A stretch of 64,000 nucleotides of DNA from Lumbricus rubellus (GCA_945859605.1 OX243821.1:34878738-34942737); one strand, 5' to 3'; positions 1 through 11,646 are shown, counted from the first letter of the stretch. A program made the numbers and translations. The notes: generated by a model not told the origin, from the letters alone.

Positions 1-184
1 TCGTTGCCTTGGAGCCGGAAGGTCCGAGGTTCGAACCCACCTCCCCGCGTAAGGACCTTGGGTAAGTCCTTCACTTACAATTACCCAGCGCTTCGGCGTG
101 AAACTCCGATGCAGTGTCCGGTCTGCATCGGGAGCGCCGCTGAGTAGAGAGAGAGCTTGAAGAGGCGCTATAACAAGTGCACAT
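1..184 (+). repeat. tRNA-derived SINE, 5' end cut by window edge
   Basis: The sequence matches the SINE copies at 27452, 38880 and, in reverse, 7230. It contains the tRNA-like B box (GGTTCGAACCC near 32-42) followed by the conserved body with GCGCTTCGGCGTGAAACTCC and the tail CGCTATAACAAGTGCACATAC. The copy enters from beyond the window. Its tail is interrupted at 192 by a MITE and resumes after 622. Confidence 0.85.
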
Positions 185-192
185 ACATACAT

Positions 193-622
193 CAGCGTTG
201 CCACTCTAAAAAATGGAAAAACACAAGTTGGAGGGTAAAAAAAACCCAAGAAAACCCAAGTTACCGAAATCTTCGAAAATATCCACAATTCCCGTCCAAA
301 AATTCTGATCGACCTAATTATTTTAGTCGTCCGGACCAAAGAAGCCTTCAATTTCCTCTCCGAAAAATTCTGATGACCTATTTTTTAGTCATCCGGTCCA
401 AATCTTTCCAAAATGTCCACAATTTCAGGATTTTCCACCAAAACACAAGCAAAAAACCCAAGTTCTTCCCAAAAACCCAAGTTCGGATCGAAAAACCCAA
501 GATTTTTTGGACGAAAAAAACCCAAGCAAAAAACCCAAGTTACTCCCCAAAAAACCCCATTTCCCAAGTTCGGATCGAAAAACCCAAGATCTTGTGAAAA
601 AACCCAAGGAGTGGCAACGCTG
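193..622. mobile_element. hAT-type MITE (430 bp) nested in a SINE tail
   Basis: The ends are inverted repeats, CAGCGTTGCCACTC on the left and its complement GAGTGGCAACGCTG on the right. They are flanked by a perfect 8-bp direct duplication ACATACAT (185-192 and 623-630). An 8-bp duplication and CA(G)-type ends are typical of the hAT superfamily. The inside repeats AAACCCAAG many times and carries GATGAC/TTTTTTAGTCATCCG motifs shared with the element at 5181. There is no transposase frame; the open frames are the AAACCCAAG repeat. One caution is that the target sits in an ACAT-rich SINE tail. Confidence 0.8.
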
Positions 623-630
623 ACATACAT

Positions 631-1389
631 ACACAATTACACATCGCTCTGTACAAACAACAGTTGAAGAAGTTAATGAAAATTGCTATGAGCCAGTGGT
701 TTATGATGACGGAAGTGTAATTTTCTAGCGTCTTCCAAACTTATTAAGATTATATAAAAACCTTTTTACAGGTGTCTAGATCTTCCCAGGTAAACCAAGG
801 AATTTTTTGCTTTTTTATATTCTACAGTTTTTTTATATAATTTTACGGCAACCAAGTTCCATCAACACTAAAAATTATATGCAAATAATTGTCTCAACGG
901 AGCTTTATAATCTTATTTGCAATCAATTTTTTACAACATGGAGAAGTTCTGCTGACTGAGAAAAACACATTGTGAACAATAAGAATCCAATGCAAATTAT
1001 ACAGCGTGTTTCTTCATAAAGTTGCCGTGTTCGTTACCATTTAATATAATCGTAAAATATTAGTTTCAGTTATTACATAATTATGTATATTATTTCTTTA
1101 TTCTTCACCGCAAGAGAACCGCAGTAATAACAACGTCATTTCCTCTTCCGTGCCCACATTTAAATAATATTATTTAATAGTGTCTTAAAGGTGTCCAAAA
1201 TGACTGCGTTAACCAGTAATGTTGTATACCGTATATTAACGTCATTGGTTCTTTTACTTGTTGAAAAGCAACTTCTGAAATCTTTCATCGTTGTCGGAAT
1301 TTATTGAGGTTTATTTCGTTGAGGAAAAGATAGATGAGCAGAAAATTGCTAACTAGTGTTAACTCAGCGGTGTCTTACAAGCTCCATGA
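631..1389. other. AT-rich spacer, no gene seen
   Basis: No supported coding region. A short segment near 770-840 (AGGTGTCTAGATCTTCCC onward) resembles 13793-13850, so it belongs to an interspersed repeat. Confidence 0.5.
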
Positions 1390-1478
1390 ATTTTGTTATC
1401 ACCGTAGTTGGACTGGGAACGCTTCTGTGTGGTTTTATTGACGGGGTGCTATATAAATTATTGAAATGATTGAATGTA
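1390..1478 (+). repeat. LINE 3'-end fragment (GGGAGCGC...GCGCTATATAAAT family)
   Basis: The segment GTTGGACTGGGAACGCTTCTGTG ends in GCTATATAAATTATTGAAATGA. This is a diverged copy of the 3' end that is attached to reverse-transcriptase coding sequence at 47650-48476. Confidence 0.6.
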
Positions 1479-2937
1479 AGCCCGCATTGCTCTCGGTAGT
1501 AGATTGGGGAAAAACTCACGATGTTAACACTGATAATTAGTCGCTGTGAAACCGTCCCTCGTGTTGTATTTCATCGGAACTCTGCTGGTTTTATTTGGTC
1601 TGATAGTGTCCAAGTCATGCGACTAATTAGGCCTACTAGATATTCAATTGCAAACCGACAATGTCATTGTCTTGATTTTGAGTTATAAATTTCCTCGTGT
1701 TATGGGGATATCACTAAACAGCCATGATCGGAACATTCACTTGAATTACTACAGGTTTCTTGTTATAGAGAAATAAATATTGTTAAAAAGGTGTTCGATT
1801 TCTTTCTATGACTCAGCAACTTTTAGAAGCTGGTGTGTATGACACTAGTGAAAATGAGTGGCGTTTCTCAGAGGTACATGTATAATACACGTAAAAACAC
1901 ATAATAAAAAAGTCGTATTAAGGGTTAAGGCCCACGCCCAGTTTTCTTTAATTAGTCATTCTACGTCGCTCAAGTTCATTATAAAAATTAAATTATGTGT
2001 TTTTTGATTATGTTGTCGTTTCATCAAAAATCCTTGTAATGTAGCAGATAAGCTTATTGAGATTTACAGCATTATTGTTATTTGTCGATATTTATGGGTT
2101 TTTTAAACTAAATATAACAATTGCGAAACAAGACATAAGTGTTTTTTAATTGTCCTCATTACATAGTTTTTGCTTTGCGTGTTTTCTCGATCCGACAAAG
2201 TTAAATAAATTGTGCAGGTTTACTATTTTATATTATATGATGTAACAATTTTAAAGGTGTTGAAGTTAGCCACATAAATTCACTGAATCAGTAGTTTCTA
2301 ATTTAAGGCTCAGTATTATAATAATCCGTATTCTGAACATTTTTTTTCGCGGTTTCAATAATGAAATAATTTTCCTTTCGATTTCCGCAAACTAAAATTT
2401 TCAGTTTCAGTTTCGACGCATATATTATGACAAAAAAACCTTTTCTTATTGTACAATAATTTATGTAGCAATTTTAATAAAGCATTTGAGAAACTTCATT
2501 TGATAGGACATTGTGTCAGAAAACTATCATTAGATAGTTATAACGTGTGCTCACAATTTCTTGCTTCGGCCTCAATACACGCATATAGACGCTCTCGCCA
2601 CTGACGAATTGCTGAATCGAATAATCTCTAAATATGGTCCTGTCTCAAACAACATGCCTGAAGTCCAGCGTAGGCCTATTGAGTTCATGGTAGCTGACCG
2701 CAAAGTGCCGCGCTGTTCTTCCTGACGATCGTCTGCAGACTAACCAGAGGGGAGGTCACCGCAAATAGCCTGTTCATTATTACTTTTCATTGTATCTTGT
2801 TATTTTATTTTTAGTATTAAAACACCTCGAAATCATGTTCAACTCATAATATTGTTATAGAAAGTCGGTTGTCACCATATTGACTTAAATTGGTGTTAAA
2901 TAAAATTTCGCATTTTTATAATTATGCTTGCCACCGT
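1479..2937. other. AT-rich spacer, no gene seen
   Basis: Unique-looking AT-rich DNA with scattered AAAGGTGT words (about 1188, 1788 and 2253). No supported exon, RNA gene or element ends. Confidence 0.5.
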
Positions 2938-3165
2938 TTAAAAGGTGTTCAATTTTTTTACATTATGTGAAATCAACATAACGATGACTACACATGTAAG
3001 TTATGATTGTGATGTTGCTAATTACACAGAGAGTAGTATTAATTGCAGTTTAACGTCACTGTGTGGTAACAAAGACCATTAGCGATGCCCTCCTTTTTAT
3101 CCATGCTTGGGACTGGCACTGGCAGAGTGCAGCCAGTGACGAAGTTAGTGAGTAGCGTCATAATC
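2938..3165 (+). repeat. Unnamed interspersed repeat (GGTGT...GGGACTGGCACTGGC family)
   Basis: This copy runs from TTAAAAGGTGTTC through GTTTAACGTCACTGTGTGG, AACAAAGACCATTAGCG and GCTTGGGACTGGCACTGG. Related copies lie near 4370 (inverted), 13195, 29440, 52745, 59390, 60140 and 63650. I do not recognise the family. It has no coding frame. Confidence 0.65.
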
Positions 3166-4369
3166 TTTTGCGATTTAAACATAATATTTCCCCAAGTTTG
3201 AGTTCATTCGGATTTTTACTTTTAGGTTAAGGACGATTTTTTAAAGAACGTTTTGACAATTTTTGTAGAGAGAGTTATTGCCTTTAAAAAGGTGTATAAA
3301 ATATCAATTTTAGTGTTTATTATTTTATACCCAAAACAATGCATGATGTCCGGAGATATTAAAGTCCATGTCTATAATAAGCCGAGTGATTCAAAAGTAC
3401 ATCGTGTCCTGGCCAAACTACAAATTGTAGCAAAATAAGTATGAAATTTTCGAAGAAAACCGAACGAAATTAAGTGAGGGAAAAAATTGAATCAGTGATA
3501 TAATCGAAATGTCGCTATGAAGAAAACGTGGTCGCTAAGCGACATACTACCCGCAATTAATTGGATTTTCTGTATCCGTCTTTTTGTATGTCCCCATAAA
3601 CATAATATAAGCCTATATCTGGCTGTGTGTCTGCGTATGTTGAGGGTAATTTACCCATCAGTGTGGTATAGTAACGAAGTAAAATTAATGCGTTACTGTA
3701 CTTAAGTAAACTTTTTGAATAATTGCACTTGTAACGAAGTATCCAAAAATGTGTTTATACTCTACTTTTGGTTCCGATTGCAACATGGAGTGTATTGCTT
3801 AGTGTTAGATCCATCGCCTGGCGCACAGTTGGTTTGTAAGTTGTCAAACTTTTAAGTACCGTAAATGGTGCGAGTTTAACCCTCCAGCATAGTGCATACA
3901 ATTTAGAAAGAAAAAAACAACTAGCAAAAACTATTTATGAATAGATGCTGTTAGAGAGGTCGCATAGGACACCTTTAAAGAGATATCTGCCTATATTATA
4001 TAAATTAGAAACAACCGTTCTTTTTGATGTGATGTGAGATGATAAACTTGTATAGTACCTTGCTCAAAAGAATAGTCTTTTAAAAAGTAGGAAATTAAAA
4101 ACCTTTATCAAACGTTACTATAAATTGCGCACTTTCAATTCCATTATTCTGCTGATTGACGATATATCAAGCCCAGTTAACCCAGTGATCCCCAATTTAC
4201 ATGACTCGTATGTGCAGTGAATTTCATGAAAATGACATTATTCATTAGATCCCTTTAAAACAAATCTTGACGAAGCTATAAAAGAATAAACCTGCGGAGT
4301 CTCAAAATCTTGCTATTCTGAAAGTGTTATCAAGCAATTTACTACCACAGTTGATACTTCTCGCCTCCT
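3166..4369. other. AT-rich spacer, no gene seen
   Basis: Only short open frames of about 60 codons, without splice sites or family motifs. This stretch separates two inverted copies of the unnamed interspersed repeat. Confidence 0.5.
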
Positions 4370-4505
4370 ATGTAGAGACTCGAGAGTTGTTGCAGACTGC
4401 CAGTGCCAGTCCCAACATGGACAAACGAGGAGGGCGTCGCTAAAGGCCCTTGTTGTCACATAGTGACGTTAAACTGCAACACACACAGTTATAAATCTAA
4501 GGCTA
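4370..4505 (-). repeat. Unnamed interspersed repeat, inverted copy
   Basis: CTGCCAGTGCCAGTCCCAAC, GGAGGGCGTCGC and GTGACGTTAAACTGCAA are the reverse complement of the copy at about 3055-3150. The pair forms a roughly 90-bp imperfect inverted repeat about 1.3 kb apart. Confidence 0.65.
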
Positions 4506-5172
4506 CACTGATTACACATGTAGTTATCCTCGTTTATTCATAAATCCGACTTGAACCGCGTGCCACAAGCGCTTCAAACCATAATTATTGTATCTGTTTC
4601 CACAAGATAATGCCTAATTGAAATTAAGAACAGTAAAATGCTCGTATGGCTGTTTATAGCGTAATGTATAAAGAGAATTTTTTAGAGTATTCTGTGAATT
4701 AAAAGCATTCATATTAGACGCTTATTTATAGAAGAACTGATTTCTTTAAAAGAGGTTTCCAATGGCGTTTAAACTACCGGGGAGGGTGTCAGAATTTTTG
4801 AGGCGATCTGGCAAAACCATGCTTATGAAATCAACATAAAAATGACATTTTTATACCATGTTAAACAGTAGAAGTTTAAATTTAAAATAAGACCTATTCT
4901 GGTGAAATAAATTATCTTTAAATTTGACAGAATTATGAATATTTTAGTGTCTGAAATTGGGATATTGAAGTTTTCGGAAAACGCCAGATAAAGGTGATCA
5001 CCCAAGTTTCGTTTCTTTACTAATTCTGCCTCTAGATTCTGCTTATTATCATGGCCTGAAAATAATTAGCATAATTTATGTGAATGCCGTTTGTTAGCCC
5101 ACAGCTTTCAGATGATACCAAGTTCAATTGGGTGAGAGGTTACTGTGACCGACAGTAATGCTTTGAAAATGC
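4506..5172. other. AT-rich spacer, no gene seen
   Basis: No supported feature. The open frame at 4823-5005 on the minus strand has no recognisable features. Confidence 0.45.
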
Positions 5173-5180
5173 ACTACAAA

Positions 5181-5610
5181 CAAGATGCCACTCATAGCTT
5201 TTTCCACCTAGATCTATGCCTTTTCGGTCTTGTCTAGGTTTCTAGGTTTTTTTCTGTCAGGATCTAGCCTTTTTTTCTCACGGTGGCTTTTGATACATTT
5301 TACACATAAAAATAGACATTTTAGGGTGAAATTGCACAAAAGATGTGAAAAAAGTCTAAAATGTTTGTGAATTTGGACCAAAAATTGTAAATTTTGGAGC
5401 GAAAAACCTTAAAAAAGGTCATCAAAAATTTTATCGGAAAGGAAAAGAAAGCAAATTTTAATCATCGGATGACTAAAAAAATGGTCGTCAGAAATTTCAT
5501 GCCGGGAAGATGAAAAAATCCATGCATTTTCGAGAGAAATTGTCAATATAGCCTTTTATAGCCTTTTTTGACCGGATCTGACCTTTTCAAAATTCAGAGT
5601 GGTATCCCTG
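5181..5610. mobile_element. hAT-type MITE (430 bp)
   Basis: It is flanked by a perfect 8-bp target duplication ACTACAAA (5173-5180 and 5611-5618). The ends are imperfect inverted repeats: CAAGATGCCACTC on the left, CAGGGATACCACTC as the right-end complement. The inside carries GATGACTAAAAAAATGGTCGTCAGAAATTT-type sequence shared with 193-622 and with the large elements at 7462 and 16224. There is no transposase. Confidence 0.8.
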
Positions 5611-5618
5611 ACTACAAA

Positions 5619-6125
5619 GTAAAATATTGAACGGAACCATTAAGTCACCATGCACAGCAGAACGCAGTGCGCGGCGGCCTATGCAAGTGGTTTACTTTCC
5701 CATAGCCCATGTGCGAGAAATATTGTTCGTTTATCACATTTAAATGGTGTCTAACTTTAGATCACTTCACTGGAATTTACCGTATGGATGAAACACTCAA
5801 ATGAAGCATGCTGCTGTCTGCTTTAATTCTGCAGTGTGTGTTAGATAGAGAATGAGATATACGAAGAAGTTCTGCCCTCATTTTGCTGATGATGTCATTA
5901 GATATTATCAATGTATTTTCTTGTTAAATATTAATAATTTTAATTTAATATCAAACGGACACAACACCTTTAAAACAATTTCAACTGACATTATATAAAC
6001 AATATAGTGCATGTGATCATGAAATTATTTTAACATATTAAGTCCTGCTCACTCTACCAACGTCATCTGCCTAATGTAAGGTTGAGACAAAAAGGGAAGC
6101 GAACCGTCGTCCATGAGTTAGTTGT
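5619..6125. other. Spacer, no gene seen
   Basis: Moderately AT-rich DNA without exon signals or element ends that I can support. Confidence 0.4.
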
Positions 6126-6130
6126 GTCAG

Positions 6131-6699
6131 TGTCACGACCCTAGCTTGATCTGTCTGCAAGACGCTCTGGTCGTGACGATCACACAGTGCACCGGACGGT
6201 TTTTCAACAGTTTTATTAATAACAAGAACAATGGCAGATATTATATAGAATTATGACTTGTAGGCCTCGCCGGCAGCGCAATGTTAAGAGATAGTTCAGA
6301 CGTCTATTCCAGTAAAGCTTCTCGGTTGAAATCCAGTTCTTCTTCCTTATAGATCTTGCGTCAATCGCGTCTGCCGGGCCTCTCCCCTTAATTCGCCAGC
6401 ACCGTCTTATATAATGACGCCGGCTGCCTTAATGGCCCTGGGCAGCCGGCGCTAACGGTCCTGCCCCCGGTCGGGTGGTCGCCTTGAACAGGCCGTGTCG
6501 AATCTGACCACGTCTGGTCGTCCGCCCCTTGTCGACACTTCAAAGGGCGCCCCGTGGGGGTCGTTTGGGTCCGTCACGGAGGTGTTGATGGACTCTCGCC
6601 CGTTGCCCGCGAACCCAACGACCCCTTCGCCTCCAGATGTCGAGTCTGCCGGCGGTTGACTCCGCGACCCCCTCGCTCCAAGATGCTGCGACCGTGACA
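6131..6699 (-). mobile_element. Solo LTR of an LTR retrotransposon (569 bp)
   Basis: The block starts TGTCACG and ends CGTGACA (short inverted TG...CA termini). It is bordered by a perfect 5-bp duplication GTCAG (6126-6130 and 6700-6704). It is clearly more GC-rich than its surroundings. On the minus strand a TATATAAG box (about 6418-6411) precedes an AATAAA (about 6217-6212), so U3-R-U5 reads leftward. A 5-bp duplication fits Gypsy-like elements. No internal gag or pol is next to it, so it is a recombined solo LTR. Confidence 0.75.
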
Positions 6700-6714
6700 G
6701 TCAGAATGTTAACG

Positions 6715-6775
6715 ATTAATAAGTCGGGAGCGCCTCTGAGTAGTTCCCTTGAAGAAATGCTATAATATACAATAT
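6715..6775 (+). repeat. LINE 3'-end fragment
   Basis: GGGAGCGCCTCTGAGTAG, CTTGAAGAAATGCTATAATA and an AT-rich tail match the LINE 3' family. Confidence 0.55.
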
Positions 6776-7229
6776 GGAATAAATTAATTACCTTAAGCCT
6801 ATTCCTTTGTTTGCTTACTGTAACAGATTACCACGATTTCAATATAAATTGAAGTTGCGACTAAGATAATTGATATGATACTACAGTGTAAGATGATTAG
6901 ATTAAATAGATTAAAAAATTGAGGGAAATTGGTTCCACATTTCTTAGAAAACTGAGCTGTTATGAGTAAATTGGGGTGATACATCACTGGCATAATTATG
7001 GTAGGCTTTGTCAGCTGGCGAATAGGGAGCCAGTGAATAACCACCACCAATTATTACTTGGAGACATGACCATAATTATATCATGAATGTCATAGATTGT
7101 TTTGTAGATACTAATGGGACTTGCAAGTCAGTGACTCAGGATATTATTGAATTTTCCGATTTCTTATTTTATTTATAAGTCGTTTGTCAAACTATTAGGG
7201 TGTGTAAGAGACAGTGTTATCTACTACTT

Positions 7230-7436
7230 TTGTGCACTTGTTATAGCGCCCCTTCGATCTCTCTCTACTCAGAGGCGCTCCCGATGCAGAGCGGACACTG
7301 CATCGGAGTTTCACGCCGAAGCGCTGAGCAATTGTGAGTGAAGGACTTGCCCAAGGCCCTTACGCGGCGAGGTGGATTCGAACCTCGGACCTTCCGGCTC
7401 CAAGGCAACGACGCCACCACTAGACCACCACGCCCC
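7230..7436 (-). repeat. tRNA-derived SINE, near full length
   Basis: Read on the minus strand, it begins with the A-box-like GGTGGTGGTCTAGTGGTGG. It continues through the B box GGTTCGAATCC and the GCGCTTCGGCGTGAAACTCC body to the tail CGCTATAACAAGTGCAC. This is one of the better-preserved copies. Confidence 0.9.
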
Positions 7437-8459
7437 ACATACATGTATATTCACTCGTGTGCAGTGGCGGCGCCAGGGGGGGGCTAGGGGGGGCTAAGCC
7501 CCCCCTATCGGCGGCTCAGCCCCCCCCCCCAAAAACAAAACGAGGAAAATCTCTACAACTGCTAACTTCGAATAAGAAAGCTAGACAGTGACCAACGGCA
7601 ATGAAATCACTAATCATAGCGTAGAGGGCTTATCCTAATAGAATCCACCGCATAATTTGCCAAACATCCCCCCCGACCCGTCATGAGGTTATGACTGTAT
7701 ACCATAATATATTATGTAGACCGCCGGCCGGCTGAGGGGCTACACCTGTAGTCTTATACAATCACATGCGAAATGGGGTTTTCAATTAGCAGCAGCACTC
7801 ATGGTGAGACTTTTGGGGCTTGGTAACGGTCCCCAAGTTTGTGGTCAAACCCGGTCCTAGGGTGTGCGGGGCCCAAGGCAGCAAGAGATTCTCTGAAAAG
7901 GGTTCTGAAGCAGAACATTTACGAAGTTGATTTCCTGCCAATATTATGGTAGGCCTAGCCCGGGGCTGAAAGTGGTTTGGAAAGTTGCCTGGTCTGACTT
8001 TGAGCCGAAAATTTTCAGAAATCTTGTTTGGTTATTCGCCTAGAATGGTAGAAATTTCTCCCATTTTTGGTACCTGTCGACCTTTTTAAGTCATTAATTT
8101 TTGCCCATAAAATTTTAAAATCATACCATTTTACCTATTTCTTTTGTTCGATGACCTGTTGTTTTTAGTTGTTTGCCCACAAATTGTTAAGACTTGCTTC
8201 TCGGCTGATACCCGGCACCAGCAGGTCAAGAAAATCAATGCCGGGTCGCAGACCCTGACAGACCCGGCTCACTCTCAGCTCTGGCCTACAGCCTATATAA
8301 TACTTGTACACGGTAGTTGTGACTCGCTTTATTTGCAGACTCATGGGTGGAGTTTGGTCTCAGCTCGGGAGGGGGGGGGGGGGCTAAATCAATGTTCCGC
8401 GGATCTCCATTATAATAATAGTCAAGTTAACTTCAAAACAGCAGGTCGTTTATAACACC

Positions 8460-10100
8460 AGAATCAAAATTCTGACCTTACCCACCGGAGAATCGTTGGG
8501 AAAACTAAATCAAAAAAATATCCTTAGACACCTGAAAATTGTAGATAACACTAGAATCAAAATAAAGTCTTTAGACACCCGACAATCGTTTGCAACACTG
8601 GAATCAAAATGATATCCGTAAACAATAAACACCTGAAAATCGTTGATAACACTGGGATCAAAATAAAGTCCTTAGACACCCGAAAATCGTTTGTAGCACT
8701 GAAATCAAATTGATATCCTTAGACACCCGAAAATCGTAGATAACATTAGAATCAAAATGATGTTCTTAGACAACCAAAACTCGTTGGTAATACTGGAATC
8801 AAAATAATATCCTTAGACACCCGAAAATCGTTGATAACACTGGAATCAAAACGATGTTTTTAGACACCCGAAAATGGTTGATAACAGTATAATCAAAATG
8901 TTGTTTTTAGACACCCAAAAGTTGTTGGGGTAATCCTGGAATCAAAATGATATCCTTAGACACCCGAAAATCGTTTAAAGCAAAGAAATAAAAAAAATCT
9001 CCTTAGACACCCGAAAATCGCTGATAACACTATAATCAAAGTGATGTTCTTAGACACCCGAAAATTGTTGGTAACACTTAAGTTAAAATGATATCCTTAG
9101 ACACCCGAAAATTGTTGCTTGCACTGGATTCAAAACGATGTTCTTACACACCCGAAACTCGTTGTTATTGCTGAAATCAAAATGATATCTTTAGAAACCC
9201 GAAAATCGTTGAAAGTAATGCAATCAAAAAGATGTTTTAGACACCCGAAAATCGTTGATAACATTAGAATCAAAATGATGTTCTTAGACAACCGAAACTC
9301 GTTGGTAATACTGGAATCAAAATAATATCCTTAGACACCCGAAAATCGTTGATAACACTGGAATCAAAACGATGTTTTTAGACACCCGAAAATGGTTGAT
9401 AACAGTATAATCAAAATGTTGTTTTTAGACACCCAAAAGTTGTTGGGGTAATCCTGGAATCAGAATGACATCCTTAGACACCCAAAAATTAATGATAACT
9501 TTGGAATCAAATTATTGTCCTTAGACACCCGAAAATCGTTGATAACACTATAATCAAAGTGATGTTCTTATACACACAAAAATCGTTGCAAACAATTACA
9601 ATAAAAATGATGTCCTTAGACACCCAAAAATCGTTAGTAACACTTAAGTTAAAATGATATCCTTAGACACCCGAATATTTTCGTTTGCACTGGAATCAAA
9701 ACCATGTTCTTAGACACCCAAAACTCGTTGGTAATACTGGAATCAAAATGATATCTTTAAACGCCCGAAATTCGTGGATAAAACTGCAATCAAAAAGATG
9801 TTTTTAGACACCCGAAAATCGTTGATAACAGTATTTTCAAAATGATGTTCTTAGACAAACGAAAATCATTGGTAATACTGGAATCAAAATGATATCCTTA
9901 GACACCCAAAAATCGTTGATAACATTGGAATCAAAATAATGTCCTTAGAAACCCGAAAATCGTTGATAACAGTATAATCTAAATGATGTTCTTAGACACC
10001 TGAAAATCATTGGTAATACTGGAATCAAAATGTTATCCTTAGACACCCAAAAATCGTTGATAACATTGGAATCAAAATAATGTCCTTAGACGCCCGAAAA
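8460..10100. repeat. 47-bp minisatellite inside hAT copy 1
   Basis: Units start GACACCCGAAAATCGTTGAT and continue AACACTGGAATCAAAATGAT. I estimate about 35 diverged units. A block of roughly 200 bp at 8744-8945 recurs almost unchanged at 9255-9460, which shows a higher-order duplication of about 11 units. The short open frame at 9119-9325 is a translation of the repeat. Confidence 0.9.
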
Positions 10101-10365
10101 GGTGTTTTAAACAAAATTAGACGACTATAATTATGTCTTCAGAAATTTTAACAGCTAAAAATGGTGTCTGCAGAAATTTTGACAACAAAAAAGTCTTCAA
10201 ATATTTTGAAAACTAAAGTAAGGTGCCATCAAAAATTTTGACAAATAAAATAAGATTTCTTCGGAAATTTTGACATCTAATCAAAGGTGTCTTCATACAT
10301 TTTTACGACTAAAAAAGGTGTTTTCAGACATCTTGACGACTAAAAAGTCGTCATAAATTCTCCGC
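10101..10365. repeat. Second tandem motif (about 33 bp) in hAT copy 1
   Basis: Degenerate units contain CAGAAATTTTGACGACTAAA and AAGGTGTCTTC. The same motif recurs reversed in copy 2 (about 16765-16985), in the MITEs at 193 and 5181, and at the right window edge. Confidence 0.7.
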
Positions 10366-10762
10366 CGAAGAAGCACTACAGAAATCAAATCCTGGCTACG
10401 GCCTTGGAGGCTGGAGGAAGTTGTGCAGTTCAACATATTTCTTTTAAAACCCGTGCATTTTTATACTGGTAGTCGGCGACACTTCAAAACGAGTTCTTGT
10501 TGAAGGTTTCATGATATTATCGTTCATAAATAACTGGCAAAAAAGAGCCTAAAAAGGCTCCAGTTGAGGTCAACAAACCTAAAAAATGCGTTGGCGGCTG
10601 GGGCTCCGCCCCAGACCCCGCTGGGGTAGCTTACGACGCTCCCCCAGACCCCCTAGTCAGTATGGGCTCCGCGCCTTCGGCGCTTGGTAAAAAACATTTT
10701 TTTCGGCCTTGGGGCTTCAGCCCCCCCAAACCTGAATTCCTGGCGCCGCCACTGCTCGTGTG

Positions 10763-10949
10763 CATGCATGACTTATAGCGAACTCGTTGGAATAACTGCT
10801 ACTATGATCTTCAATTGAAACTGAAAACATTGCGTTTATTTAAATAACAGATCTTATCCTGGTTCTTCCACATCCAACGCCGTTTCAACTCTTAAGTATC
10901 ATCCACATTGCCTGCCTGCCTGACTTTCCAGATCTTGACATCTGCCTAT
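10763..10949. other. Spacer with possible degenerate LINE coding remnant
   Basis: The last part (about 10850-10949) leads directly into a LINE 3' end and may be decayed coding sequence of the same LINE. No intact frame. Confidence 0.3.
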
Positions 10950-11045
10950 CTTAAGACAGTTTTATTTGGTCGCGCTGAGGTTGGGAGCGCCTCTGCGTAG
11001 CCCCTTTGAGTGTGCTATATAAATACATATAATGAATGAATGAAT
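10950..11045 (+). repeat. LINE 3'-end fragment with (GAAT)n tail
   Basis: It encodes a remnant of the conserved C-terminus (LKTVLF...GSAS) before GCTATATAAATACATATAATGAATGAATG. It is the same family as 47650-48476. Confidence 0.7.
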
Positions 11046-11584
11046 ATCGATCTTGATTTGATTGAGCGCCTTTGATAACTGGTTCCCACGATCTAGCTTT
11101 TGCGAGCGCTACAGAAGTTCAGAGATAAAGACCAAGATTACTACCAGTGCAAGTGTACTCATAATAACATACAACTTCATTTATAAATACCTCATCCAAA
11201 GATGATCTAGAATTTGAACACCCGTTTTTTCAAAGCAGTTTGTTCACTAAATAAATGGATAGTGCCCATGTTTCAATGTCCAGGTGAATCTTTTTCCGGA
11301 ACATTGGCACTGCAACTACATTAAAAATTACGTGTACAGTTTACGCGAATAATGTAACGTACTACACCTTCCAAGGTCAAGTTGCCCTACAGTTCGCCTA
11401 CATTTATACTGCGTCCAAAAGATGATCCAAAAATTTTAACACCCGTTTTTTGAATGTATACTGCTCAATAAAAAAATGGAAAAAGACCATGTTTTAATAT
11501 TTTCGCCGTGAAGTATATAAAAGTACAGAAGCAACCAACAATGAAATTTGATTATTATCAAAAGTCATCACAACAAAGTTCCTC
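11046..11584. other. AT-rich region downstream of the Ig gene
   Basis: Two similar blocks (about 11195-11270 and 11415-11490) share CAAAGATGATC, AACACCCGTTTTTT and AAATGGA, a degenerate roughly 220-bp duplication. No coding sequence. Confidence 0.45.
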
Positions 11585-11590
11585 TTTATT
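11585..11590 (-). promoter_or_regulatory. Candidate polyadenylation signal AATAAA of the Ig gene
   Basis: TTTATT on the plus strand gives AATAAA on the minus strand, about 170 bases past the stop codon of the last exon. A (TA)n tract lies in between. It is the first such signal I see downstream. A single hexamer is weak evidence in AT-rich DNA. Confidence 0.35.
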
Positions 11591-11644
11591 CTTATAATGT
11601 GAACCGTCGGCAATAACTGAGATATATAAGTATATGTATATGTA

Positions 11645-11646
<2 letters not shown>

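Larger units (their letters stand above)
7462..10754. mobile_element. Large non-autonomous hAT-type element, copy 1
   Basis: The ends are perfect 16-bp inverted repeats CAGTGGCGGCGCCAGG, a hAT-like terminus. They are flanked by a perfect 8-bp duplication CTCGTGTG (7454-7461 and 10755-10762). The subterminal DNA is G/C-run rich (AAGCCCCCC). The middle is a 47-bp minisatellite of about 1.6 kb. The left part has an open frame at about 8144-8455 that is almost identical in its first 40 codons to one in copy 2, but this follows from DNA similarity. No hAT transposase is present, so it must have moved in trans. Copy 2 lies at 16224-21032 in the opposite orientation. Confidence 0.88.

Noticed and set aside
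8460..10100. 47-bp array as a CRISPR-like repeat
   Set aside because: Units are contiguous and diverged with no spacers, the context is eukaryotic, and it lies inside a transposon.
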